Below, piece after piece: positions 47,690 through 56,528 of a stretch of 64,000 bases of DNA. The notes under the pieces are model-generated. The model saw only the letters and a program-made list of their open reading frames with translations, had not been told where the DNA came from and did no database searches. The position numbers were made by a program, and so were the translations under genes. Numbering within the stretch: position 1 is the stretch's first letter; each line of letters begins with the position of its first letter. This stretch comes from Salinirubrum litoreum (lineage in GTDB: Archaea > Halobacteriota > Halobacteria > Halobacteriales > Haloferacaceae). Location: the NCBI RefSeq assembly GCF_020567425.1, contig NZ_JAJCVJ010000005.1, positions 33,491-97,490 on the forward strand. The letters run 5' to 3'.

Positions 47690-50278
47690 GTGTCAATTAC
47701 ACGAGCGAAGTCTATCGATTCTCTCTACGAGGAATGCAAGGATTTCGACCTTGTGCTCGTGCCGGACGCGCCGATGGCGAGTGCCCTGAACAGGCGTCTT
47801 GACCAACCACACTTCGGGCCGTTCGCGATTACACCACGGCGCCTGGCTGCTCGCCGCCGAGAACAAGCCGAGGATCGACTAGCGTTCCTCGAAATCATTC
47901 AGACGACTGATCTCAACTGGAAGGAGACGTCCTATGCGGTCGGGAACATCCTCCAGTGCTGGGAGTACCAGGGGACGGCTGAGGCTGTTCTCGATTACGA
48001 GCAGTTCGCGACGACGGCAACGCACACCGCTGTCGACTGCATCGCCGATATGGACACGACGTCCAAGCGCCTCACCGAGTACAGCATCGACGCCGACACG
48101 TCGGTCGCCGTCGTCGGGTTCAAACAGCTCACTGAACTCGAACGCTCGATCCTTCCTCCAGGCTACGAGACGATCGACCCGTTCACCGAAGAGTCGTTCG
48201 ATCATCCACCGTTTCGAATTCTCGATTCACCGGCCGCAATCGTCGACGTTGTCCTCGACACGGTCACCCCCGAAAACGCCGGAGACGTGGCTGTCGTCCT
48301 CGATGCAGCTAGTCAGTATTCCTCGCTCGTTGAGTCGGCGCTGGAAGCTGCAGAGATTCCATATTACGGTGGTCCAGGATTCAATGACGATGCCCGTCAC
48401 CGCGCATTCCTACAGCTCCTTCGAAGTGCCCACGCTGGCCGGGATACGCGAGTAGGCGACGTTCGACCACTCCTCACCCAACTCGGGATGCCTGTCGACA
48501 TCGAGCACGACGAGAAGCGTCTCTACGACCTCGACCACCCGGAAGTAGACTGGCTCCTTGAGTTCCGCAATGAGATTCCTTCCCGCACATTCGAGGAGGC
48601 CATCAACGAATACGAAGCAGTCACGGACGCCTCTATCGACGCCTTCAGAGAGGAACTCGCGACGATCGGTCTCCTTGACGACGTCGTCACCGAACCGGCA
48701 GTTGACCGTCTTGAGTTCTACTTGCAGTCGTACGAAGTGCCTGTGGATCGGGAGAACGAAGGTGTCCTATTGGCAGATGCAAAATCGGCTGCTCACGTCG
48801 ACCGCGCCGTCGTCTTCTATCTCGCCCTTGACGAAGGTTGGACACATTCGTCGCCTCGTCGCCCGTGGGTCGACCGAGATCAGGAGTTCGAGCGGAACAT
48901 CCGGCAGTTCCAACTCCTCCTGCAGAACGGCGTCGACCAGTACTACCTCGTGCAGGACACCGCCGGTGGAACGCCCGTCACCCCGTGTCTATACTTCGAG
49001 GAACTGTTCGATGAGGAGTTCGACCGATTCAGTGATTTGGACTCACTGCAGCATTCACGGGCGTCTCGAACGACACAGGACGGATTCGAAAAAGAACCAC
49101 TCGATGTCTCCCACGAGGACGTCACCGCACTCAGCCAGTCAAGCCTGAACTCCTACGTCAACTCACCCCGCGATTACTTCTTCAGCCGACTCGTCGACAA
49201 CCCGGACAAGGACCACTTTAGGGAAGGGAACCTGTTCCACGACTTCGCGGAGTTCTATGTCTCGCATCCGGACGCCATCACGTCTGATACACTCGACGAT
49301 GTAGCCGCAGCCATTCTCGACGAAGTCGACCCGTTCCTCCGGGGCGTCGACCGGGAAGTCCGACTCACCAAGTACCGTGTCGGCCTCCAGACCATCGTTG
49401 AATTCCTGAATGCAGACTCGCCTCACGGTGACGGCCTGGTGACGCCTGACGGTGGTCGGGGAGAGAACTTCTTCGCCGAGTATTACGACCGCCCCATCGA
49501 TGCATCGCACACCGAACGCTGGTTCGAGAACATTGATCTCGGGTTGAAGGGCAAGATCGACCTTGTTCACAGCCCGACCCGACTCCTCGACTACAAGAGT
49601 GGCACAAAGAAGTCAGCATACTCAATTGTAAAGCATTCGGCGCTTGATCCACCGAGCGACAAACCAAACTTCCAGGCGTTGCTGTATCTCGCTCACCAGC
49701 GGACTGAGCACCCGGATGAGGAACTGCGATTCACGTTCTTCCACTTCCTCGAAACGCTTGACGATGTGGTGACTGGGGATGGTTCTCTCGAAGACTGCCT
49801 CACTACGGTGACCTACTATCCAGTCACCTTCGAGGAATACATCGCGAGCCAAGCTGTCTTCACCGAACTGCAGGAAGACGCCGCGAACGACTGTAACAAG
49901 ACCTTCTCGAAGTCGACGTACGAAATCTATCGGGCCGTGTTGGATGCGTACGAGTTCCCGGACACCAGCGACAGCGACGAACTCATCGACTCGGAATTCG
50001 GCGACGCACTCACCGAGCGACTGATCGCTGATGTCGGGAACTACAAGTATGTGAAAAAGGGCTGTAAGCAGGCACTGCGACACTTGCTACGGATCCGCAA
50101 CCAGAACTACTTCACCGGCGACGTGGACGCATTCGAGCAGTTCGTTCGAGAGCGCCTTTCGGAACTGAACACTCGCCGTGCGGGTGACGAGCGCTTCCCA
50201 GTTCAGGGACTCGGTGGCGATCCAAACTATCGGTACGTGGACAACCGCGATTGCATCCTGGAGGGTGAGTCGCGATGA
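47690..50278 (+). CDS. AddB-like helicase-nuclease subunit
   Basis: Encodes 862 residues. The N-terminal 470 residues have the order of AddB/Cas4-linked inactive helicases (GFKQLTELERSILPPG, then LLADAKSAAHVDRAVVFYLALDEGWTHSS). The C-terminal domain is a RecB-type nuclease: SSLNSYVNSPRDYFFSRL, GNLFHDFAEFYV (His), LKGKIDLVHSPTRLLDYKSG (Asp and D-YK). No Walker A is seen, as expected for AddB. The start is GTG at 47690. The last 4 bp overlap the next gene (ATGA), so both subunits are made together. Expected to process double-strand ends or attack foreign DNA. Confidence 0.75.
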   Translation: MSITRAKSIDSLYEECKDFDLVLVPDAPMASALNRRLDQPHFGPFAITPRRLAARRREQAEDRLAFLEIIQTTDLNWKETSYAVGNILQCWEYQGTAEAVLDYEQFATTATHTAVDCIADMDTTSKRLTEYSIDADTSVAVVGFKQLTELERSILPPGYETIDPFTEESFDHPPFRILDSPAAIVDVVLDTVTPENAGDVAVVLDAASQYSSLVESALEAAEIPYYGGPGFNDDARHRAFLQLLRSAHAGRDTRVGDVRPLLTQLGMPVDIEHDEKRLYDLDHPEVDWLLEFRNEIPSRTFEEAINEYEAVTDASIDAFREELATIGLLDDVVTEPAVDRLEFYLQSYEVPVDRENEGVLLADAKSAAHVDRAVVFYLALDEGWTHSSPRRPWVDRDQEFERNIRQFQLLLQNGVDQYYLVQDTAGGTPVTPCLYFEELFDEEFDRFSDLDSLQHSRASRTTQDGFEKEPLDVSHEDVTALSQSSLNSYVNSPRDYFFSRLVDNPDKDHFREGNLFHDFAEFYVSHPDAITSDTLDDVAAAILDEVDPFLRGVDREVRLTKYRVGLQTIVEFLNADSPHGDGLVTPDGGRGENFFAEYYDRPIDASHTERWFENIDLGLKGKIDLVHSPTRLLDYKSGTKKSAYSIVKHSALDPPSDKPNFQALLYLAHQRTEHPDEELRFTFFHFLETLDDVVTGDGSLEDCLTTVTYYPVTFEEYIASQAVFTELQEDAANDCNKTFSKSTYEIYRAVLDAYEFPDTSDSDELIDSEFGDALTERLIADVGNYKYVKKGCKQALRHLLRIRNQNYFTGDVDAFEQFVRERLSELNTRRAGDERFPVQGLGGDPNYRYVDNRDCILEGESR

Positions 50279-53136
50279 CTGCACCAAACGACCAACAGCA
50301 AGACCTGATCGACAGCAAACGGGGCATCCACGTCGTCGACGCCGGCGCAGGGACTGGAAAGACGTTCACCGTCACCCGACGCTACGCCGAAATCGTCGAC
50401 CAAGACGACGTGGTGCCTGAGGACGTCCTCCTCGTGACGTTCACCAATAACGCGGCGACGGAGATGAAGGACCGAATCGTCGCCCACTGTGACTACGGGA
50501 TGCGTGAACTCTCGGACGCACCGATCCAGACGTTCCACAGCCTCTGTCACGACATCCTCATGGAGCACGGCTTCGAGGCACCGACGCTCCTCGGCATCGA
50601 CGACCGCATCACTGGGTCCACACGTGTCCTCGAAGACGAAAACGTCGAGAAGGCGCAGTTCCGCGAGTTCATCCGTCGGTTCAGCGACGACCACTCCGAG
50701 TACGACGACTTCTTCCGCGCTATCGAGGAACCAGTCGAACTCCTCGGTTTGATAAATCAGCTCGCGGCGAAAGGTGTCTTCCCGACGGCCGATGGCTGGT
50801 ACCGGAACGGCGAGCGGCATCTGGACGGTGATTTCGATGCGTTCCGCGAGATCTTCGACGAGTTGAACCTGCCCCGAAACGACGGGAACAAGCAGTCGAA
50901 GCTTCGCTCGAAACTCGGAGGCTACGGGGACGACAAGTGCTATCTCCCAGACGCGCCCGAGGAGGACGAGATCCGTGGCGGGTGGGGTGAGAAGCAGGTT
51001 CCTGCGGCAGTCGCACGACTAGTGTTTGACGAACAGCGAGAGGAACTCAAGAACTTCGTTCACGACGTCTACCACGAGTACCTTGAGTTCGCACTCAGTC
51101 GGAACTACCTCAACTTCAGCTTCCTGCAGCTGTTCGCGTTCGTCCTGCTCTGTGACGACCATCGACTCCGCGACGATGTCGCGTTCGAGTACGTGATGAT
51201 CGACGAGTTCCAGGACTCTAGTGAGATCCAGTTCAAACTCGCTCTCCTGCTCGCGAACACGAACAACGTCTGTGTCGTTGGCGACTGGAAACAGAGCATC
51301 TACTCGTTCCAGTATGCTGCCGTCGAGAACATCACTGAGTTCGAATCCCGGCTGGATCGGTTCGTCGACGAACTCAATGAGGACCACGAGCGAGTGTCGT
51401 GGGCGACCCGCCCGATCATCGATATCGAACTCGTCGAGAACTACCGGTCGACGCAGGACATTCTTGACTTCTCCGAGCACAGCCTAGTGACGCCCGCGGC
51501 GAGCACAGACGACGTCGACGAGACGGCCGTGCGAGATAGAATTGTGTCACTCTCATCGAACGCATCGCACGAGAACTCACAGATAGAGGCGATTCAACAC
51601 GAAGACGAACACGAAGCCGTTCTGACCAAGATTCAGGAGATCGTCGGGAACGATGCGTATCAGGTCGAGGAGGATGGGGAACTTCGTCTGCCAAAGTACG
51701 GTGACATCGCCGTTCTCACCCGGACTCGTGACTTCGGCCGAGAACTCCTCTCTGTCGCCGAGGCGTATGGGTTGCCGATGGCATATGAAGGAGGCATCGA
51801 GTTGTTCCGGTCTGACCCGGCGAAGCTTCTCGTGGCGTGGCTGCGAATCCTCGAATCCGACGCGGAGCGGGGATGGGCAGTCGTGCTTGAAGAAGCTGGC
51901 TACACGCTCGACGAAGTCAAACACGTCCTCGATAGCGAGGAGTACCCCACCAACATGCAGGCGTTCAAGTCGGAGCTTGCGGCCCTGGAGACGGTCGGTG
52001 GGGTTGCCCAGCGTGTATTCTCCCAGTACGACTACGACGGGGCCTACGCCGACGTGCTGCTGACGACGATTCAGTCCGTCCACAGCGCGACGACATTGAC
52101 ACGAGGTGACCTCATCCGATTCATCGAACGCGGCATCGAGGACGGAAGCACCCACGAGGTCCACGCGAGCGCCGGTATGAATTCGGTGACGGTTCAGACC
52201 ATCCACGCGGCCAAGGGACTCGAGCACCCCATTGTCGTGCTCGCGAACATGAACTCCCATTGCTTCCCACCGTCAGGCGGGAACAGTAACGCGATCACGT
52301 TCGACGATCCGATTGGACTACGCCAGCGAAAGCTCTACGCCGATGATCACGGGTATCCACATATTCACGACAACTGGCGGACTGACGTCCTCCGGAAGTG
52401 TCTGCCGCGTGGATACGACGAAGAGCGACGCTTGCTCTACGTCGCGATGACGCGGGCTGAGAGCCATCTCGTGTTCGCTGCAGGCGAGAGCCCGAACACG
52501 TTTATTGAAGAGCTCCCGGTCGACCTCGAGGAGCTGGAACCCAACGTTCAGGAAGACGATATCGACGAGACGACGCAGGCACACTTGCAGATTTCCGTGC
52601 CGACGCCGGACGGCCCGGTCGGACACTCGCCGCACACGCTCATGCGCGACGATGTGTTCGAGGATGTCGACGACGGAAGAGGGACCGCGTTCGGAACGCA
52701 GACCCACGAATTCGCTGAGCGGTACGTACTTGAGGGGGACGTCGAATCCTCGAACGACGACGAGCGTCACATCAAGTCGTTCCTGGACTCCCTCGATGGA
52801 GAACTCCGAGTCGAGGAGGACGCCTATCTCCCGCTCACTGTCGATGGCGAACAGGTCACCATCTCAGGAATCGTCGACCTCGTTCACATTCGTCCCGATA
52901 CCGTCGAGATCATCGACTTCAAGACTGACCTCGGACGGCACGCTGAGGATGAGTATCGGAAGCAACTCAGCGTGTACTATCATGTGTTGTCTGAATGGTT
53001 CCCTGGCCGAGACGTGACTGCAGGTATCTTCTATACCGCCGAAGGGGATCGCGTTAACATCGATCCACTCACGAAAGCGGACCTAGCCGCACTGATTGGA
53101 CAAGAACAGCGTTCGGAAGCCAGCGTTGTCGAGTAG
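50275..53136 (+). CDS. AddA-like UvrD-family helicase with RecB-type nuclease domain
   Basis: Encodes 953 residues. SF1A motifs: VVDAGAGTGKTFTV (Walker A, about 18-31), LLVTFTNNAATEMKDRI (Ia), FEYVMIDEFQDSS (II), VVGDWKQSIYSFQ (III), VQTIHAAKGLEHPIVVLANM (V), RRLLYVAMTRAESHLVFA (VI). The C-terminus is a nuclease: GTQTHEFAERYV, ISGIVDLVHIRPDTVEIIDFKTD (Asp, D-x-K), then YRKQLSVYYHVLSEW. With the gene before it, this makes a two-subunit AddAB-type machine. Archaea normally process ends with Mre11-Rad50-HerA-NurA, so this pair is more likely accessory or defensive. Confidence 0.85.
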   Translation: MTAPNDQQQDLIDSKRGIHVVDAGAGTGKTFTVTRRYAEIVDQDDVVPEDVLLVTFTNNAATEMKDRIVAHCDYGMRELSDAPIQTFHSLCHDILMEHGFEAPTLLGIDDRITGSTRVLEDENVEKAQFREFIRRFSDDHSEYDDFFRAIEEPVELLGLINQLAAKGVFPTADGWYRNGERHLDGDFDAFREIFDELNLPRNDGNKQSKLRSKLGGYGDDKCYLPDAPEEDEIRGGWGEKQVPAAVARLVFDEQREELKNFVHDVYHEYLEFALSRNYLNFSFLQLFAFVLLCDDHRLRDDVAFEYVMIDEFQDSSEIQFKLALLLANTNNVCVVGDWKQSIYSFQYAAVENITEFESRLDRFVDELNEDHERVSWATRPIIDIELVENYRSTQDILDFSEHSLVTPAASTDDVDETAVRDRIVSLSSNASHENSQIEAIQHEDEHEAVLTKIQEIVGNDAYQVEEDGELRLPKYGDIAVLTRTRDFGRELLSVAEAYGLPMAYEGGIELFRSDPAKLLVAWLRILESDAERGWAVVLEEAGYTLDEVKHVLDSEEYPTNMQAFKSELAALETVGGVAQRVFSQYDYDGAYADVLLTTIQSVHSATTLTRGDLIRFIERGIEDGSTHEVHASAGMNSVTVQTIHAAKGLEHPIVVLANMNSHCFPPSGGNSNAITFDDPIGLRQRKLYADDHGYPHIHDNWRTDVLRKCLPRGYDEERRLLYVAMTRAESHLVFAAGESPNTFIEELPVDLEELEPNVQEDDIDETTQAHLQISVPTPDGPVGHSPHTLMRDDVFEDVDDGRGTAFGTQTHEFAERYVLEGDVESSNDDERHIKSFLDSLDGELRVEEDAYLPLTVDGEQVTISGIVDLVHIRPDTVEIIDFKTDLGRHAEDEYRKQLSVYYHVLSEWFPGRDVTAGIFYTAEGDRVNIDPLTKADLAALIGQEQRSEASVVE

Positions 53137-53347
53137 TCTTACCGCAAATTCAGATATCCTCTACACAACGTCTTCGAACATGGTTGGACTTTGTTCGGGG
53201 ACAAATTGTTTGACAAAAACGGATTCTTCAGAGTAGAGAAGAACATCTGCGCACTCAGCACTGATCGAGGTGAACTAAGGCTGTTTGATACTTGTCTGGA
53301 GCCATGCAAGCGTTTATACGGTAGAAGAGCCAAGATTAGGTTGACCA

Positions 53348-53452
53348 ATGAGTCTTGATGAGGCGGTTGACGAAGCGCTCGCGACGTACAATATGTCGCG
53401 CAGCGAAGAGGCCGAAGAAACGGGCCGAACAGTCGCCACGCTCCAAGACTAA
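53348..53452 (+). CDS. Small acidic protein, 34 residues
   Basis: Frame MSLDEAVDEALATYNMSRSE and on to TGRTVATLQD. It is predicted helical. A TTTATACGG box at about 53313 lies some 35 bases upstream, a fair archaeal promoter position. It converges on the Fic-like gene, with stops 10 bp apart. Size and context would suit an antitoxin-like partner, but there is no recognised inhibitory helix motif. Confidence 0.4.
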   Translation: MSLDEAVDEALATYNMSRSEEAEETGRTVATLQD

Positions 53453-53461
53453 CAGCGGCAC

Positions 53462-54337
53462 TTATTCGAGGTTCCGAATCTTTTCAGCGAACTCTGTCTT
53501 CGATAGCCCTGGCGTTTCCTTCAGCTCTGGATATCCTGCCCGTTCGACGGCCTCCTCGACGAACTCAATCCAGAGTTCTTCGTGCTGCTCCGCATAGACG
53601 ATCTTCGCCTCACTCGGGTACATATCCAGCTCGTATGCGGTCAAGTCGATTTCGACCGCGTGTTTCCGCTCAAGTGTTCTCGCGCCGAAGCGGTACAGGT
53701 GCTTGAAGAGGACGTTCTTCCGTCGAACGGTCAACAGCCGCTTCGATTCGTTGATGTACTCATTAACCCACTCCCGCCAGTCGTACGTCTCTGAATCGAC
53801 TTCTATAGACGTTTCCGGCATGGAGAAGTTCGGATTCAGACGCCGGAGGTAGAACTGAATCAGTGCGACAGCCGTCCGGTGGTTGGCGTTCGGAAGTGCG
53901 TGTTTCAGAATCAGGTTCGAGGCGAGTCGGCCTGCAACGGCTGTTGCTGAGCCCTCCCACGACGTCCGATCAAGCACGTCCGGCAGCGCCTCGACGTCGA
54001 TTTTCTTGTATGCCTCGACAGGAACGCCTTCTTCCTCCTCGTTCTGAGCGATGAGGGCGCGGTAGATCTCGAGCAGACGAACGACGATGGTGCTGTTGTC
54101 CTCGCTCATCTTCGCGAGTGACTCATTCAGGTTAAAATCGATCTCACGAACAGGCCCACCGCCGACGCGGGACGTATAGATGACGTAGAATTCTTCGTCG
54201 ATATCGTATACCTGGACCTTCACTGCGACGTCGTCATCGTAACCGACGATCTGCGAGACGATTTCAACAGGGTCCGGATGTACGAAGTCAAGAGAGAATT
54301 GCTTGTCACCGGGATGGTGGTAGTAGACGTGGCCCAT
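53462..54337 (-). CDS. Fic/Doc-like protein
   Basis: Encodes 291 residues. LILKHALPNANHRTAVALIQFYLRRL contains H-A-L-P-N-A-N-H-R, close to the Doc/Fic catalytic loop (HxFx[DN][AG]N[KR]R), so AMP transfer or phosphorylation of a target is possible. The first 110 residues form a separate beta-rich domain starting MGHVYYHHPGDKQFSLDFVHPDPVEIV, with PVREIDFNLNESLAKMSEDNSTIVVRLLEIYRAL just before the Fic helices. It lies 64 bp downstream of pglZ on the same strand and may be cotranscribed with the BREX genes. Confidence 0.65.
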   Translation of the reverse strand: MGHVYYHHPGDKQFSLDFVHPDPVEIVSQIVGYDDDVAVKVQVYDIDEEFYVIYTSRVGGGPVREIDFNLNESLAKMSEDNSTIVVRLLEIYRALIAQNEEEEGVPVEAYKKIDVEALPDVLDRTSWEGSATAVAGRLASNLILKHALPNANHRTAVALIQFYLRRLNPNFSMPETSIEVDSETYDWREWVNEYINESKRLLTVRRKNVLFKHLYRFGARTLERKHAVEIDLTAYELDMYPSEAKIVYAEQHEELWIEFVEEAVERAGYPELKETPGLSKTEFAEKIRNLE

Positions 54338-54401
54338 CTGCGTACACAGTACTCATCTGCGCTTATTAATCAAGTTCACGAGCGGATTGTCTCGCCGTGT
54401 A

Positions 54402-56528
54402 CTATTCTTTCTCGACTCGGAGGAAGTTCAGCATGCATTCCTGCGGGAGGATCCCACCATGGTAATAACGGGCGTCGGTAAGTCCGCTTTTGCTGTTGTA
54501 CTGTCGGGGTTTGGCAAGCAATCGAACTGACGTTTTCAGATATTCTGTCCCGGGTGTCTGACCCGTGACTCGGACGCCTGTTCCGGCGTCCTCGATGTCG
54601 TCTCCAGCGATTCGCCGATATTTGACCTCCCCATCTCCGTCGTAGCTAGAAATCGATTCCATTGTAGTCCCCTTCGGGAGCAGGACGAATCCGTGATCCG
54701 TCACGACGTAGATTCGATCCCAGTGTTCGTTCTCTAGCTTCTCTGTAATCAGATCGTAGAGTTCGTCGATGTAACTGGTGAAGTGACTCTCTGGATTGTC
54801 GAGTTCATTCTCACCGATGTCGTCGATGTCCTTGTCGTAGTAGGCGATTTGGTGGTGTTGCCACCCTGAATCGCGATCGTTCGGTACGTCCCATCCCTCT
54901 CGTTCAAGGACTTTCACTCGGTTTCCTTTGTTGTCGAGACGCTGGCCACCTCGTTCGACAGAGAGCTTCCCGTTCCGGAGTTTGACACGGAACCTGTGGG
55001 CTCGCCCCGGTGTGAGTGCAGCCATCCCGAACTTGGTCTCCGATGGAAGTGTGCTAACTCTGGTCTCTTCGGCGATCGAATAGTCTTCTCGAAGGCGGTT
55101 GGCTAGCTCCCGAGCGAGGTCTAATCGCAGCGCATCAATCAGAAATAGGGCGACTGTTTCTCCTGTTGCGAGATCCTGCTCGTTGTCAGTCCACCACTCG
55201 TAGGCAGCGTCTTTCCCCGCCAGAGGCGATCCAGTACTGAACGAACTGACTACTGCCTCGCTCATCTTCTCAAGATAGTTCATATACCGCGTCTCTAAGA
55301 GCTCGGCGCGAATCTCAGGGAGCGATTCCGTCGCCGGGTGAGAGTTGAGCAGTCTATCTTGCTCGGGTTCACCTGTGATCTCGAGTTCCAACACCCCATA
55401 GTCGATCTTCCAGGTTCCGTCTTCCTGATCGGCATACTGGTCGAAGGGGTCGAACGACTGGGACCGCTCTTCCCAGGCTGCAAACCGCAATTCCAACTCG
55501 GCTACTTGTTCGGCTTGTTCCCAGAGCGTCGTCCAGGGAATATCGTCCGGATACACTCCAAGAGCTTCTTGGCGTTCGTTCGCCCTTTCGACACACTCCG
55601 TGTACTTCCCCTCTTCTAATGATTCGAGCCAAGCATTCCACAGAGCGGCATCAAGGGCCCCATCAACCGGACAGGCCGCGAGCTCCCACGCATCGTCGGA
55701 TGATTCGATTACGTCCCCCCAGTAGCTCTCACTCAGATAGCGCTCTGCCAACCGCTTGCTATGTCGGGAATCGACAATTCGTTTGAGTGGATTGATGTCG
55801 CCAAGGGTGCTACCCACGTTTCCATATCCCTCGGGGAAGGCGTCGACATCCAATCCCTCAGCGACGAGCCAGCGAGCAACGGCCCACTTCCAGACGACGT
55901 CCTCGATCTCCTCTGGTGTTTCAGCATTGTCTGCGGGAGCGACGTGCCTGTCTTTTAGCGACTTTTGCACTCGGGCAATCGTTTCATCATCCTTGTCGAT
56001 TTCTGGCCATCCACCCTCGAGGAGGTGTTCTAAAATCTGGCCCTCTCCCTTTGTGATTATCTCACCGATCAGGTCCCCGTAGCGTGGAATTCCACCGCTT
56101 GCGAACTGAGTTTTGATTACATTCGCCGCAGTTTCGCGGTCAGACTCCGTCCCTCGCTCAACATCATAGATATCCCAGGGATTGACCTCATACAGCTCGG
56201 CAGTTAGCTGTTCGATCGTGAGTTCGATTTCACCGCCAGTTTCACGGATGTCTCTGAACCAGTCACGATTCTCCTTCGCTTGCGGGATGTACCAGACGTG
56301 GGGAGTCTCCGGTTCGTCGATTGCGTTTCTTCTCAATTCGAGAGGGAACTGTTCTGCCTCCGAGAACCCTACGCCGATCCGGTCTGCAGCAGCACGGACG
56401 ACCTCTCGGAGATGTCCTCCGTCGTCCCACCAGACGACTCGAACAGCTGTCGCGTAGTCGTCAGGAAATTCATCTTCTAGATGAGCTTTCGCCTGGTCTT
56501 CGAGTGTCGTCGTCGGTTGCGATTTCAT
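54402..56528 (-). CDS. pglZ: BREX phosphatase-like protein PglZ
   Basis: Encodes 708 residues. The alkaline-phosphatase-superfamily core is visible: VALFLIDALRLDLARELANRL (metal-binding Asp region, about 465-485), FGMAALTPG, and VVTDHGFVLLPKG (DHGF, near 610). The N-terminal 400 residues are the helical PglZ-specific part. In BREX, PglZ is essential for phage exclusion and DNA methylation, acting with PglX and BrxC. The start overlaps the upstream brxC/pglY-like stop by 4 bp (ATGA), so the operon is tightly coupled. Confidence 0.88.
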   Translation of the reverse strand: MKSQPTTTLEDQAKAHLEDEFPDDYATAVRVVWWDDGGHLREVVRAAADRIGVGFSEAEQFPLELRRNAIDEPETPHVWYIPQAKENRDWFRDIRETGGEIELTIEQLTAELYEVNPWDIYDVERGTESDRETAANVIKTQFASGGIPRYGDLIGEIITKGEGQILEHLLEGGWPEIDKDDETIARVQKSLKDRHVAPADNAETPEEIEDVVWKWAVARWLVAEGLDVDAFPEGYGNVGSTLGDINPLKRIVDSRHSKRLAERYLSESYWGDVIESSDDAWELAACPVDGALDAALWNAWLESLEEGKYTECVERANERQEALGVYPDDIPWTTLWEQAEQVAELELRFAAWEERSQSFDPFDQYADQEDGTWKIDYGVLELEITGEPEQDRLLNSHPATESLPEIRAELLETRYMNYLEKMSEAVVSSFSTGSPLAGKDAAYEWWTDNEQDLATGETVALFLIDALRLDLARELANRLREDYSIAEETRVSTLPSETKFGMAALTPGRAHRFRVKLRNGKLSVERGGQRLDNKGNRVKVLEREGWDVPNDRDSGWQHHQIAYYDKDIDDIGENELDNPESHFTSYIDELYDLITEKLENEHWDRIYVVTDHGFVLLPKGTTMESISSYDGDGEVKYRRIAGDDIEDAGTGVRVTGQTPGTEYLKTSVRLLAKPRQYNSKSGLTDARYYHGGILPQECMLNFLRVEKE

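Noticed and set aside
47934..49148. Long serine- and arginine-rich frames inside the AddB-like gene
   Set aside because: They are shadow frames of the 862-residue coding sequence in a GC-rich codon context.
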